Both the position numbers and the translations under genes were made by a program. The notes under the pieces were generated by a model. That model was given only the letters and a program-made list of their open reading frames with translations. It did not search any database and was not told where the DNA came from. Positions 34,397 through 44,393 of a stretch of 61,522 nucleotides of DNA are shown here, one piece after another. This DNA is from Planctomycetaceae bacterium (GTDB lineage Bacteria > Planctomycetota > Planctomycetia > Pirellulales > PNKZ01): positions 1 through 61,522 of the forward strand of contig JAEUIN010000341.1 in NCBI GenBank assembly GCA_016793115.1, written 5' to 3'. Each line of letters begins with the position of its first letter. The first letter of the stretch is position 1.

Positions 34397-36120
34397 AACG
34401 CTTCGCCGAACTTTACTGGCAACTTGACGGCACGACGCGCACCAGCGAAAAGGTGGCCTATCTCAAGTCTTATTTCCTTGAGGCTCCGCCGGCCGATGCG
34501 GCCTGGGCGCTCTATTTCCTCACCGGGCGAAAGTTGAAGCGACTGATCAACACGCGGCTCCTGCGCGAGTGGGCCGCGGCGACTGCTCAACTCCCGCTGT
34601 GGTTGTTGGAGCAAAGCTACGAAGCGGTGGGGGACTTGGCCGAAACGCTCGCTTGGGTCTTGCCGCCGGCCGGGGAAACGAACGACGAACCGCTGGCGGA
34701 CGTCGTGGAAATGCGGATTCGCGCGCTCGGCGGTGCGACGCCGCAAGAGCAGGCCAAACTTGTGCGGGAAGCGTGGCGAATCTTCGGCGAGCATGAACGT
34801 TTGGTGTACCACAAGCTCATCTCGGGCGAGTTTCGCGTCGGCGTCGCGCAGACGCTCGTCGTACGCGCCTTGGCCGAGGCGATGAACGTACCGGCGGCGA
34901 CGATGGCGCACCGCTTGGCCGGCGACTGGGAACCCACGCCGGAAACCTACGAGCGCCTCGTGCGCGGCGATGCCGCGAACGACGATCCGGCCCGGCCGTA
35001 TCCTTTCTTTCTGGCTTACGCGCTCGACGAGCCGTGTCGCTCGCTCGGCGAGTCGCAGGAATGGCAAGCCGAATGGAAGTGGGACGGTATTCGCGGTCAA
35101 GCGCTGCGGCGGGGGGCGACCACGGCGCTCTGGTCGCGCGGCGAAGAACTGGTGACCGAGCGCTTCCCCGAACTGCAGCCGGTGCTCGACGCCTTGCCCG
35201 ACGGCACGGTGCTCGACGGCGAAATCCTGGCGTGGCGCGGCGAGCAGCCGCTGCCGTTCGCCGCGTTGCAAAAGCGGATCGGCCGCAAACGGATGACGAC
35301 GCGCATCTTGAGCGAAGCCCCGGTCGCGTTCGTGGCCTACGACCTGTTGGAACTCGGCGGCCGGGATTTTCGCGAGCGGCCGTTGAGCGAACGGCGGGCG
35401 GAATTGGAAAAGATCGTCGCCGGCGTCGACCATCCGAAGTTGCGGGCGTCGCCGCTGGTGAACTTCGCAACATGGGACGAACTCGAAGGACACTATCGCC
35501 GTGCTCGACAGGAGCGCGTCGAAGGTTTGATGCTCAAGCGGCTCGATTCGCCGTACGCCGTCGGTCGGCGGCGCGGGCCCTGGTGGAAGTGGAAGGCCGA
35601 ACCTTACTCGCTCGACGCCGTGCTCATGTATGCCCAGGCCGGCCACGGCAAACGAGCCGGGCTTTACACCGATTACACGTTCGGCGTCTGGGACATGCGC
35701 CGCTTGGTGCCGGTCGCCAAAGCCTACTCCGGCTTGACCGACGAAGAGATTCGCGAAGTCGACGCCTTCATTCGCGCACACACGATCGATAAGTTCGGCC
35801 CGGTGCGCGTCGTCGAACCGCAACTGGTGTTCGAATTGCATTTCGAGGGAATTCAGAAGTCATCGCGGCATAAAGCGGGCATCGCCGTGCGCTTCCCGCG
35901 GATGCATCGTTGGCGGCGCGACAAGCCGCCGGCGGAGGCCGATTCGCTTGAGACTTTGGCTTCACTCGCCGGCTTCGAACGCGAGGCGCTGCAACCACGC
36001 AAGCAACTCGCCCCCACGCTCTTCGACATGGACGAAGAACCCGACGAACTCGATACGGCGCTCGACGACCATTTGCAGTCGCTCTTCGGCGGCGATAAGC
36101 CGGGAGCGAAGCAGAGATGA
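34393..36120 (+). CDS. ATP-dependent DNA ligase
   Basis: 575 residues. The nucleotidyltransferase motif I is EWKWDGIR, with Lys 229 as the adenylated residue; LDGEILAW, VAYDLLELGG, EGLMLKRLDSPY and WWKWK supply motifs III-V, and an OB-fold follows. An all-alpha N-terminal DNA-binding domain precedes it. It matches the LigB-type ligases associated with Lhr helicase rather than the NHEJ LigD polymerase fusions. It seals nicks with ATP. Start and stop overlap the neighbouring genes by 4 bases on both sides. Confidence 0.92.
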   Translation: MKRFAELYWQLDGTTRTSEKVAYLKSYFLEAPPADAAWALYFLTGRKLKRLINTRLLREWAAATAQLPLWLLEQSYEAVGDLAETLAWVLPPAGETNDEPLADVVEMRIRALGGATPQEQAKLVREAWRIFGEHERLVYHKLISGEFRVGVAQTLVVRALAEAMNVPAATMAHRLAGDWEPTPETYERLVRGDAANDDPARPYPFFLAYALDEPCRSLGESQEWQAEWKWDGIRGQALRRGATTALWSRGEELVTERFPELQPVLDALPDGTVLDGEILAWRGEQPLPFAALQKRIGRKRMTTRILSEAPVAFVAYDLLELGGRDFRERPLSERRAELEKIVAGVDHPKLRASPLVNFATWDELEGHYRRARQERVEGLMLKRLDSPYAVGRRRGPWWKWKAEPYSLDAVLMYAQAGHGKRAGLYTDYTFGVWDMRRLVPVAKAYSGLTDEEIREVDAFIRAHTIDKFGPVRVVEPQLVFELHFEGIQKSSRHKAGIAVRFPRMHRWRRDKPPAEADSLETLASLAGFEREALQPRKQLAPTLFDMDEEPDELDTALDDHLQSLFGGDKPGAKQR

Positions 36121-38786
36121 TTAGCGCCGGCGAAAACTTCGAGCCGCCCAGCGCGGAAACATGGCACATCGATCGTTGGCTCGACCAGCGCGGTTGGTCG
36201 CCGTTCGACTTCCAGCGCCGCACCTGGGAAGCGTACCTTGCCGGTCGGAGCGGGCTTGTGCACGCCGCGACCGGCACCGGAAAGTCGTATTCCGTTTGGC
36301 TGGGGATCGTGGAAGAAGGGTTGCGCGAGCGGGCGGATCGGCCGGCCGACTCTCTCGCCCCCGGCCTCTCTCGCGCAAGCGGAAACGGGAGAAAGCGCAA
36401 GCCGCCGGAGGCCGAGCCGCTGCGAGCGTTGTGGATCACGCCGATGCGGGCCTTGGCGAACGACTTAGTCGTGTCGCTGCGCAGGCCGATCGAGGAACTG
36501 GAACTGAACTGGGAGATCGGTTTGCGCACCGGCGACGCGTCGGCCGCCGAACGTCGTCGCCAGCGGAAGCGAATGCCGACGGCGCTGGTGACCACGCCGG
36601 AAAGCCTATCGCTGTTGCTGTCGTATCCCGATGCGCGCGAGATGTTTCGCGACTTGCGGGCGGTGGTCGTCGACGAGTGGCATGAACTGTTGGGAACGAA
36701 GCGCGGCGTGCAAACCGAGCTAGGTCTGGCACGGCTACGAATGTGGAACCCCGCGCTGCGCACATGGGGACTCTCGGCGACGCTCGGCAATCTGGAAGAA
36801 GCCCGCGACACGTTGCTCGGCGTCGGCCCTGCGGCCGCCGGCGGAGTGCTCATTCACGGCACGACGCCGAAGCAAACGGAAGTCGTCACGCTGCTGCCCG
36901 AGACGATGGAGCGGTTTCCCTGGGCCGGCCATCTCGGCAAACGAATGCTCAAGCAAGTCGTCGACGCCGTCGCCGCGGCGAAGAGCACGCTGGTGTTCAC
37001 CAACACGCGTTCGCAAGCCGAGATTTGGTTTCGGGAAATTCTGCACGCTCGGCCCGATTGGGCGGCCGAGATCGCCTTGCATCATGGTTCGCTCGATCGG
37101 GGATTGCGCGAGTATGTCGAGGGGCGCACGCGCGGCGGCACGATGAAGTGCGTCGTCTGCACGTCGAGCTTGGATCTCGGCGTCGACTTCTCGCCCGTCG
37201 ACCAGGTGATTCAGATCGGCAGCCCGAAGGGGATCGCTCGCCTGTTGCAGCGAGCCGGCCGCAGCGGGCATCGCCCCGGCGCGGTGAGCAAGATTCTTTG
37301 CGTGCCGACGCATGCGTTCGAACTCGTCGAGTATGCGGCGGCGCGCGATGCCGCGGCGGCGCGGCGGATTGAAGGTCGACGCCCGCTGGAAAAGCCGCTC
37401 GATCTGCTGGCCCAACATGTGGTGACGCTCGCCGTGAGCGACCCGGTGCTCCCTGCGCCGCTCTACGACGAAGTGCGCACGACGCACGCCTTTCGCAATC
37501 TCACTCCCGACGAATGGCGCTGGACGCTTGATTTCGTCGAACGGGGCGGGCCGGCGCTGCATGCCTATCCGCAGTATTCCAAGCTCGTGCAGGTCGAAGG
37601 GCGCTATGTCGTCCGCTCGCCGCAGACGGAGCGACTGCATCGCATGACGATCGGCACGATCACGAGCGACGCCTCGGTCGCAGTGCAGTACGTCAAGGGA
37701 CCACGGCTCGGCACGATCGAAGAGTCGTTCATCGCGCGGCTCAAGCCGGGCGATCGGTTCGTTTTTGCGGGCCGAACGCTGGAGTTCGTGCGCTGCCGCG
37801 ATCTCAAGGCCTACGTGCGTAAATCGAAGAAGACCTCGGGCACGGTACCGCGCTGGGAAGGGGGCCGACTGCCGCTCTCCGGCGAACTCTCCGACGCGGT
37901 GCGCGCGAAGCTCGGCGAGATCGCCGACGGCCGCTTCGTCGGCCCCGAAACCGAACAGGCCCGCTCGATTCTCGAATTGCAGGCCGAGTGGTCGCGGGTG
38001 CCACATGCCGGCGAATTGCTCATCGAGACGGCGCATGTGCAGCGGGGCTATCAGGCGTTCGTTTACCCGTTCGAAGGCTATCTCGTCAACGAAGGGCTCG
38101 CCACGCTCCTCGCCCATCGGCTCGCGGCCCGCTCGCCGCGTTCGATCACGATCACGGCGAACGACTACGGGTTTGAATTGCTCTCGCCGCAGCCGTTCGA
38201 TCTTAAGTCCGTCGACTGGCAGGCCTTGCTTACGACGGACAATCTGCTGGAGGATCTCACGGCGTGCGTCAACGCGACGGAAATGGCGCGGCGCCGCTTT
38301 CGCGACATCGCCCGCGTCGCCGGACTGATCTTCAGCGGCTATCCCGGCGCTCCGACGGCGGCCCGGCAGTTGCAAGCTTCCAGCGGATTGATTTTCGACG
38401 TCTTTCGCGAATATGACCCGACTAACCTGCTGCTCGATCAGGCGCGGCGCGAGGTCCTTGAGCAACAACTCGAAGTCACGCGGTTGCGCGAAGCGCTGGA
38501 GCGCGCGAAAGCCAATCATCTCGTGCTGCGCGAGGTGCCGCGACTGACTCCACTGGCGTTTCCGCTCTGGGCCGCGCGCATTCAAAAGTCGCAGGTGAGC
38601 AGCGAGCAATGGAGCAAGCGCGTCGCGCGGATGGTCGTGCAACTGGAGCATGCGGCTGAGACGACGACGAAGCGTCGGCGTCGAGCGGAAGCAGGCGGCG
38701 CACGGCCCGCCGCGATCGAAATCGCGGGAGAGGAGATCGCCGTCGAGTTGACCGAGATTCCGGAGGTCGCACATGTTGCGACATGA
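36117..38786 (+). CDS. Ligase-associated Lhr-like DEXH helicase
   Basis: 889 residues. Walker A ATGTGKS at 51-57, DEWH at 186-189 (motif II), SATLGN (motif III), STLVFTNTRSQAE (IV), VVCTSSLDLGVDF (V) and QRAGRSGHRPG (VI) define a superfamily-2 helicase. The C-terminal ~400 residues carry Lhr-core winged-helix and DUF1998/DEAD-associated regions. Known family members unwind RNA:DNA or DNA 3' to 5' and act with the ligase, MBL nuclease and phosphoesterase. It overlaps the ligase gene by 4 bases and the PdeM gene by 14. Confidence 0.92.
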   Translation: MISAGENFEPPSAETWHIDRWLDQRGWSPFDFQRRTWEAYLAGRSGLVHAATGTGKSYSVWLGIVEEGLRERADRPADSLAPGLSRASGNGRKRKPPEAEPLRALWITPMRALANDLVVSLRRPIEELELNWEIGLRTGDASAAERRRQRKRMPTALVTTPESLSLLLSYPDAREMFRDLRAVVVDEWHELLGTKRGVQTELGLARLRMWNPALRTWGLSATLGNLEEARDTLLGVGPAAAGGVLIHGTTPKQTEVVTLLPETMERFPWAGHLGKRMLKQVVDAVAAAKSTLVFTNTRSQAEIWFREILHARPDWAAEIALHHGSLDRGLREYVEGRTRGGTMKCVVCTSSLDLGVDFSPVDQVIQIGSPKGIARLLQRAGRSGHRPGAVSKILCVPTHAFELVEYAAARDAAAARRIEGRRPLEKPLDLLAQHVVTLAVSDPVLPAPLYDEVRTTHAFRNLTPDEWRWTLDFVERGGPALHAYPQYSKLVQVEGRYVVRSPQTERLHRMTIGTITSDASVAVQYVKGPRLGTIEESFIARLKPGDRFVFAGRTLEFVRCRDLKAYVRKSKKTSGTVPRWEGGRLPLSGELSDAVRAKLGEIADGRFVGPETEQARSILELQAEWSRVPHAGELLIETAHVQRGYQAFVYPFEGYLVNEGLATLLAHRLAARSPRSITITANDYGFELLSPQPFDLKSVDWQALLTTDNLLEDLTACVNATEMARRRFRDIARVAGLIFSGYPGAPTAARQLQASSGLIFDVFREYDPTNLLLDQARREVLEQQLEVTRLREALERAKANHLVLREVPRLTPLAFPLWAARIQKSQVSSEQWSKRVARMVVQLEHAAETTTKRRRRAEAGGARPAAIEIAGEEIAVELTEIPEVAHVAT

Positions 38787-39435
38787 AGTCGCCGGCGAGC
38801 GCTTGCACGTGCATCCGGAACGCGCCTTATGGTGGGCCGACCAAAGGCTGTTGGTTTTGGCCGACGTGCATCTCGGCAAAGCGTCGAGCTTTCGCAAGCT
38901 CGGCGTGCCGATTCCGCGCGGCACCACGCGCGGCAATTTCGCGCGTCTGACGGCGCTCGTCGAGGCGCTGAAGCCGAAGACGCTCGTCGTGCTAGGCGAT
39001 TTGGTGCATGATCGGCGCGGCTTGACGGCGGCCGTCGTGGCGGAAGGGGCGGCGTGGCGCGACCGGCACGCGGCGCTCGAGTGGCTCGTCGTCGCGGGCA
39101 ATCACGATCGTCGCGCCGGCGAACTGCCGCGGGAGTGGCGCATCGAGAACGTCGGCGATGTGCACGACGTGGGCCCGTTCACGCTGCGTCACGATCCGCC
39201 GGAGCGGTGTCCCGCCGGTCGCTACATTCTCGCCGGGCACATTCATCCGGCGGTGCAATTGCTCGAACCGGGGGGCGGACGGATGAAAGCGGCTTGCTTC
39301 TGGTTCGGACGTGATTGCGGCGTGCTGCCGGCGTTCGGCAAGTTCACCGGCACGCATGTCGTGCGCCCCCGCGCCGGCGACGGCGTGTTCGTCGTCGGCG
39401 AAGGGGAAATCGTCCGCATTGCGACGCACCGCTGA
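38773..39435 (+). CDS. pdeM: Ligase-associated phosphoesterase PdeM
   Basis: 220 residues, calcineurin-like metallophosphoesterase. The metal motifs run in order: LADVHLGKASSF (Asp31, His33), VVLGDLVHDRRG, VAGNHDRRA and LAGHIHPAV. Fourth and last gene of the ligase-associated cluster. The overlap with the helicase (14 bases) implies coupled translation. Homologues are cytoplasmic nucleases/phosphodiesterases of the same repair set. Confidence 0.9.
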   Translation: MLRHEVAGERLHVHPERALWWADQRLLVLADVHLGKASSFRKLGVPIPRGTTRGNFARLTALVEALKPKTLVVLGDLVHDRRGLTAAVVAEGAAWRDRHAALEWLVVAGNHDRRAGELPREWRIENVGDVHDVGPFTLRHDPPERCPAGRYILAGHIHPAVQLLEPGGGRMKAACFWFGRDCGVLPAFGKFTGTHVVRPRAGDGVFVVGEGEIVRIATHR

Positions 39436-39489
39436 GTGCGTCACGACAGCGAACAATTCGAGACGTAGTTGGCGCGCGTGTTCGAAGAT

Positions 39490-40005
39490 TTACTTGTCGC
39501 GGAATTCGCCTTCGTCCGGGGCCGGGGCTCCCGCGCCGCCGCGCGCGTCGCGGAAATCGCCTTCATCTCCTTCGCCGGCTCCCCCCTTGTAAAACCGATC
39601 GGGCGCCGCGGAGCGGGGCTGGGCCGATCCATACGTGCCGGGAGCGGCCGCTGCGGCCACCGCTTCGCTGCGGCTGATCCAGACGTGATACATCGCACCG
39701 CCCGACGCGAGAATCATCTTTGCTTCCTTGCCGTCGGGAATTCGATTGCGCGCCGCGCGCAGTTCAGTGAGCGTGCGCGTCGGGCGGCCGCCGAGTCGGA
39801 CGATCGTGTCGCCGCGACTGATGTCGCCCTGCTTGGCGAGCGCTTCGGCCGGCGTGTTGCGAATGAAGCTGGTGATGCGCATGCCGCCGTTCCCCTCTTG
39901 AACGTAAACGCCAAGATAGCCGGGGTAGTCGGGATTCTGCGCCGAAGCGAACGAAGCGAGCGACGAAAGAGCAACTGTTAACGCGAGCGTCGATGCGATC
40001 TTCAT
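39490..40005 (-). CDS. Secreted PDZ-domain protein
   Basis: 171 residues from ATG 40005, with a GGGAG 9 bases upstream; the frame extends to 40086 without support. A signal peptide ends near FASAQNPD. One PDZ domain follows (~30-105): YLGVYVQEGNGGMRI, TPAEALAKQGDISRGDTIVRLGG and LTELRAARNRI. The Gly/Asp/Ala/Pro tail (GEGDEGDFRDARGG) is low-complexity. No protease domain, so probably a binding or adaptor protein in the periplasm. Confidence 0.75.
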   Translation of the reverse strand: MKIASTLALTVALSSLASFASAQNPDYPGYLGVYVQEGNGGMRITSFIRNTPAEALAKQGDISRGDTIVRLGGRPTRTLTELRAARNRIPDGKEAKMILASGGAMYHVWISRSEAVAAAAAPGTYGSAQPRSAAPDRFYKGGAGEGDEGDFRDARGGAGAPAPDEGEFRDK

Positions 40006-40168
40006 AGAATGATTCTCCCCAACGAGAGCCCATTTTTGCGCGAGACCTGCTTCGCGTGAGTCTAGCGGTCGGCGCGGAGGAGTCAAATTCGGTCGTCGGA
40101 TCTCACGTTTTCAGAGACGGGTCCGGCGAGATAACTGGGAGGCGAGCGCGAGCGAAGCGGAACGGCGC

Positions 40169-41881
40169 CTAGTAATCGACTTGGACCCGGCTGACGAACA
40201 GATCGGCCGCACTATTGCCGGTCGTCGTGTTGTCGAGCATGGCGTGGATGTAGTTGAACTGCACCTTGGCATGGACGTTGAGAAACCACGTGAGACCGAG
40301 CGTTACGTCTTGCAACATGCCGTTTCCGGCGTTCGACGTGCCGGTAAACGTGTTCGTTCCGCTCACATAGTAGTGCCCGTTCAAGTCGGCAGGATTGCGC
40401 AAGTTGATAAATGAGTAGCGGGCTCCGATTTCCCACGCGCCCCAGCCGCAGATGCCGTCTTTAAGCGAGAAGAAATCGGTGTAGGGAACGAGCTTGCCGA
40501 GCGTTCCCGTTTTTTTGTCGTAGGCACGGTGCTCCCCGGTCAGGCGGTAGGCCACTTGGCCGTACGCGCCATTGTAGAACACCGGGCCGACGACGCTTTG
40601 CACCACTGTTCCCATCCATTCGGCCGTGATGCCCCAGGGACCGTGTTGGTACACGGTTTCGAGTCCGAACAGGTTGAAGTAATCGGCTTCAAAGCGGCCG
40701 GTGTCGACGAACGTCGGCGTTCCATTTACCGCGCCGCTCGGTCCGAACGTCGAGGGAAACTCCGGATAACCGAGAGCTCCGAACTCCGGGGTCGTGCGGG
40801 CTTGATAAAAGGGTTTCGGGCTTCCCGCGTTGCCCGGCGTGCCGCTGCCGACGGCGTTGTTCGCGCCGAGTAAGCTAAAATTGTAGCCGCCGCCGACGTG
40901 CCAGAGATAGCGATCGTCGGCCATTTCATCGTACGTCAAGAGATGCGTGGCCCGCGCGGAAAATGAGGCGCCGCCCACGTCGCCGAAATCGGTGGCGAAG
41001 CGATCGTCGCCGATCGGAGCGTTGTTGAAGCCGCCGGTGCGAAAGATGCTATAGGTCCACTGAGTCATTTCATCGTCGGAGATGTTCGCCGATTGCACGC
41101 CCACGCGGCGAAACGGCACCATCGCTAAGAAGGGCAACGAGCGTTCGAGAAACGTCAGATTACGGAAGCCGGTCAGCGAATCGACGCTGAAGGGCTGACA
41201 AAACTGGCCGACCTTCACGGCCCCGAACCGTGGCAAGTTGCTCTGTTCGACCCAGCAGTCGAAGAAGCTCGGCCGGCCGGCGGTGGCGAAATCGACTTCC
41301 AGTTGATAGGCGGTGAATTCGCGGACCTTGCCGTTCACGGCCAGTCGCGCGCGGCGAAAGCCGGTGCCGTTCTGCGCGTTGCCGACCGTGGCCTCGTTGC
41401 GGGCATCTTGCGAGTAGAATGCCGTGTCGAGCTGCGTGAAGCCGGTGATCTTATGCGACGGGAATTCCTCGGCCGCTTTTTTGGCCGCGGCTTTTTTGTC
41501 GGCTTCGTCGCGCTTTTTGAGCTCCCCTTCGACGTCGCCGAGCCGTCGCTTCAGTTCAGCGATCGCTTCTTCGGTGGTCGGAGGCGGCGGTGCGCCTGCG
41601 GCCGCCGCGGCTTGGGTGTCGGCGTACGACGTTTGTTCGGCCTCAAAGGCCGGCGTCGGCGCGAGGTTCAGCGAACCGGCGTCGGGTGTGATCGGCGTTT
41701 GGAAATAAGCAGGCGCGCCGGTCGACGATCGCTCAAGAGTTTGGGCATGGCCCGACTCGGCGAGAGCCGTCGTCAGGCAGATTAGAGGAATGAACAGACC
41801 TCGGCCTCGCGGCCGTCGGCGGAACGTCGGTCGCTCAAGCATCGTCGCGCCCACGGCGCGACGAAGGAACCGCCTCCGCAT
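40169..41881 (-). CDS. Outer-membrane porin, phosphate-selective OprO/OprP family
   Basis: 570 residues. ATG 41881 has GGAG 9 bases before it; ATG 41842 is an alternative with a weak site. The signal peptide ends near ESGHAQ. Residues ~95-125 carry a short helical stretch (EEAIAELKRRLGDVEGELKKR), typical of this family before the barrel. Barrel strands follow: FTQLDTAFYSQDA, GFRRARLAVNGKV, LEVDFATAGRPSFFDCWVEQ, and a C-terminal VSRVQVDY ending in Tyr. OprP-type porins form trimeric anion channels in the outer membrane. The 285-base spacer before it (41882-42166) holds no gene. Confidence 0.85.
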   Translation of the reverse strand: MRRRFLRRAVGATMLERPTFRRRPRGRGLFIPLICLTTALAESGHAQTLERSSTGAPAYFQTPITPDAGSLNLAPTPAFEAEQTSYADTQAAAAAGAPPPPTTEEAIAELKRRLGDVEGELKKRDEADKKAAAKKAAEEFPSHKITGFTQLDTAFYSQDARNEATVGNAQNGTGFRRARLAVNGKVREFTAYQLEVDFATAGRPSFFDCWVEQSNLPRFGAVKVGQFCQPFSVDSLTGFRNLTFLERSLPFLAMVPFRRVGVQSANISDDEMTQWTYSIFRTGGFNNAPIGDDRFATDFGDVGGASFSARATHLLTYDEMADDRYLWHVGGGYNFSLLGANNAVGSGTPGNAGSPKPFYQARTTPEFGALGYPEFPSTFGPSGAVNGTPTFVDTGRFEADYFNLFGLETVYQHGPWGITAEWMGTVVQSVVGPVFYNGAYGQVAYRLTGEHRAYDKKTGTLGKLVPYTDFFSLKDGICGWGAWEIGARYSFINLRNPADLNGHYYVSGTNTFTGTSNAGNGMLQDVTLGLTWFLNVHAKVQFNYIHAMLDNTTTGNSAADLFVSRVQVDY

Positions 41882-42166
41882 TTTTCAAGACTCCGGACAT
41901 AGTAAGAGACCAAGCTTGCGAGTGTCGTCGCCTTCCTGGACTCGTAGGCGGCCGCAAACTCGACGCATTTCCGCGCATCATTAACATCGTCAGTCTGGAG
42001 CCTGCAAAATCGACAAATTCGTCATCGATTGAAGCGCGCGGACGCTGATTCGATTGAATTTGACCTAGCGTCGCGCGACGACCACACTGACCACCGCGCG
42101 AGCTGCCGGCGACGCCAGCTACGGCGCGAGAGTTTGCGCAAAGTTTAACGGCGGGAGATCGATTCG

Positions 42167-44311
42167 ATGCGATGTGTTTATCGAGCGGCTTGGGGAATCG
42201 TCGCGGGGCTTGCGCTGGCGGCGCAGGGCGGTAGCGAAGCCGGCGTCGCCGCCGAACTGCGAGCCGGAGCGGCAGTCGTCGACGTGACGCCGGTCGAGCT
42301 CCCCGTGCTCGTCAACGGCGGCATGCTCTCGCGAAGCGTCAGCACCGTGAAGACGCCGCTCAACGCGCGGGCCCTGGTCGTCGACGACGGGACGGAACGC
42401 GCCGCGATCGTGGTCGTCGATAGCTGCATGATCGGCCGGCCGCTCTTAGACGAAGCCAAGGCGCTCGCCGCGAAGCGCACCCGAATCAAGGCTGATCACA
42501 TGTTGATCTCGGCGACGCATACCCACTCGGCCGGCTCGAGCATGGGATGCCTCGGCACCGATGCCGATCCGCGTTATTCGCCGTTCTTGCGCGATAAGTT
42601 GGTGGAAGCGATCGTGGCGGCGGAAAAAAACTTGGAGCCGGCCCGCGTGGGTTGGGGATCGATCGACGCGCCGGAGCACACGGCCGTACGGCAGTGGATT
42701 CGCCGGCCCGACCGGTTGGCCGAAGATCCGTTCGGCAACTTCACGCTGCGGGCCAACATGCACGCCGGCCGCAATTGGGAAGAGGCCGTCGGCGAAGCGG
42801 GGCCGGAAGATCCGCAATTGTCGCTCATTTCGTTTCAAGCGAAAACGGGACGGCCGATCTGCGTGCTCGCCAATTTTTCGATGCACTACTTCGGCGACGC
42901 CGCCTTGAGCGCCGATTACTTCGGCTTATTCTCCGAAGGACTCAAAGCACGTTTGGCGAAGGGGAAGGGGAGCGGACCGGCGTTCGTCGGGATGATGTCG
43001 CACGGGTGCAGCGGCGATATCTGGCGCGCCGATTACATGAAGCCGGCCGGGGAACGAAACGAGAAGCAGACGATCGAAGACTACACGACCTCGCTGCTCG
43101 ACTTGGCCGAGAAGGCTTACAAGCGGATCGAGTACGCCGACGGCGTGCCGCTGCGAATGGCCGAAGCGCGGATGACCCTCAAATATCGCACGCCGAACAA
43201 ACAACTGCTCGAGTGGTCGCAACGGATCGTCAAGGAGATGGGCGAACGTCCGGCGAAGACGAACACCGAGGTCTATGCTCGCGAGCAGATCATTCTGGAC
43301 GAGCGGAAAGAAACGGAAATCGTCGTTCAAGGATTGAGGATCGGAGGGATCGGCATCGCCACGACGCCGAATGAAACCTACGCGCTCAGCGGTTTGAAAA
43401 TCAAGTTGCAGAGCCCGCTGGAGAAAACAATGGTGATCGAACTCGCCAACGGCGGGGACGGTTACATACCGCCGCCGGAGCAACATCCGCTCGGCGGCTA
43501 CAATACGTGGCCGGCTCGTTCTGCCGGTTTGGAAGCGCAGGCCGAGCCGATGATCGTCGAAGCCGGGCTAACGCTCTTAGAGCGAGTCGCCGACAAGCCG
43601 CGACGCCCCTACAAGCAAACGCGCGGCAGCGCGACGGAAGCGACGTTGGCCTTGAAGCCGATCGCCTATTATCGCCTCGACGAGTTCGCCGCACCGCGGG
43701 CCGCCGACTCGGCCGGCACACACGATGCGATCTATGAATCAGGCGTGTTGTTCTTCTTAGAGGGCCCGCGGTCGCAGCGGTTCTGCACGGACGGCGAAAC
43801 GAATCGGGCGGCGCATTTCGTCGGTGGGCGATTGAATGCGCGACTGCCGATGTTGGGGGAGCGCTACACCGTGTCGCTATGGGTTTGGAACGGCTTGGTC
43901 GACGGCGCTCGCGATCCCGCCGGGTGGCTCGTCTCGCGCGGCCGCGATCACGCGCTGCGGCCGGAAGGAGACACGCTCGGCGTGGCCGGCGGGGCCGAGC
44001 AGGGGAAACTCGTGTTTACGACCGGCGCCGAGGGGAAGAAAGTCGTCGGAAGAACTCCGATCAAGCGCTGGACTTGGACGCACGTCGCACTGGTGCGCGA
44101 CGGCGAGCAGGTGAACGTCTATCTCGACGGCGCGAGCGAACCGGAGATTACCGCGACTCTGCCGGCCGGCACCTTGATCGACCCCGAGCAATGGTTCTTC
44201 GGCGGCCGGTGCGATCGTCAGGCGACGTGGGAAGGCCGGCTTGACGAGATCGCCGTCTTCGATCGAGCCCTCTCGGCGGACGAGGTCGGAAAGCTGTCCG
44301 GCGGGAATTAG
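42167..44311 (+). CDS. Secreted ceramidase-like protein with C-terminal LamG domain
   Basis: 714 residues with GGGAG about 10 bases before the ATG. A signal peptide ends near AGVAAEL. The ceramidase-like domain (residues ~31-470) shows GAAVVDVTP, ISATHTHSAG (zinc site, 114-123), FSMHYFGDAAL and SHGCSGDIWR. Residues ~499-714 form a LamG/concanavalin-like sandwich: IAYYRLDEFAAPRAADS, YTVSLWVWNGLV, TWTHVALVRDGEQVNVYLDG and RLDEIAVFDRALSADEV. LamG domains bind carbohydrates or proteins, so this may direct the hydrolase to a polymer. Substrate unknown. A palindromic terminator follows. Confidence 0.85.
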   Translation: MRCVYRAAWGIVAGLALAAQGGSEAGVAAELRAGAAVVDVTPVELPVLVNGGMLSRSVSTVKTPLNARALVVDDGTERAAIVVVDSCMIGRPLLDEAKALAAKRTRIKADHMLISATHTHSAGSSMGCLGTDADPRYSPFLRDKLVEAIVAAEKNLEPARVGWGSIDAPEHTAVRQWIRRPDRLAEDPFGNFTLRANMHAGRNWEEAVGEAGPEDPQLSLISFQAKTGRPICVLANFSMHYFGDAALSADYFGLFSEGLKARLAKGKGSGPAFVGMMSHGCSGDIWRADYMKPAGERNEKQTIEDYTTSLLDLAEKAYKRIEYADGVPLRMAEARMTLKYRTPNKQLLEWSQRIVKEMGERPAKTNTEVYAREQIILDERKETEIVVQGLRIGGIGIATTPNETYALSGLKIKLQSPLEKTMVIELANGGDGYIPPPEQHPLGGYNTWPARSAGLEAQAEPMIVEAGLTLLERVADKPRRPYKQTRGSATEATLALKPIAYYRLDEFAAPRAADSAGTHDAIYESGVLFFLEGPRSQRFCTDGETNRAAHFVGGRLNARLPMLGERYTVSLWVWNGLVDGARDPAGWLVSRGRDHALRPEGDTLGVAGGAEQGKLVFTTGAEGKKVVGRTPIKRWTWTHVALVRDGEQVNVYLDGASEPEITATLPAGTLIDPEQWFFGGRCDRQATWEGRLDEIAVFDRALSADEVGKLSGGN

Positions 44312-44338
44312 GAAACGGCTTGCAGCCGGGAAAAGAGA

Positions 44339-44365
44339 AAAGCCCAGGCTTGCGACCTGGGCTTT
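44339..44365. terminator. Bidirectional hairpin terminator
   Basis: AAAGCCCAGG (44339-44348) pairs exactly with CCTGGGCTTT (44356-44365) across seven bases, with A- and T-tracts on either side. It sits between the convergent LamG-fusion gene and the small secreted-protein gene. Confidence 0.75.
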
Positions 44366-44393
44366 GGGCTGATTCGAATTAAGCCGCCGACTT

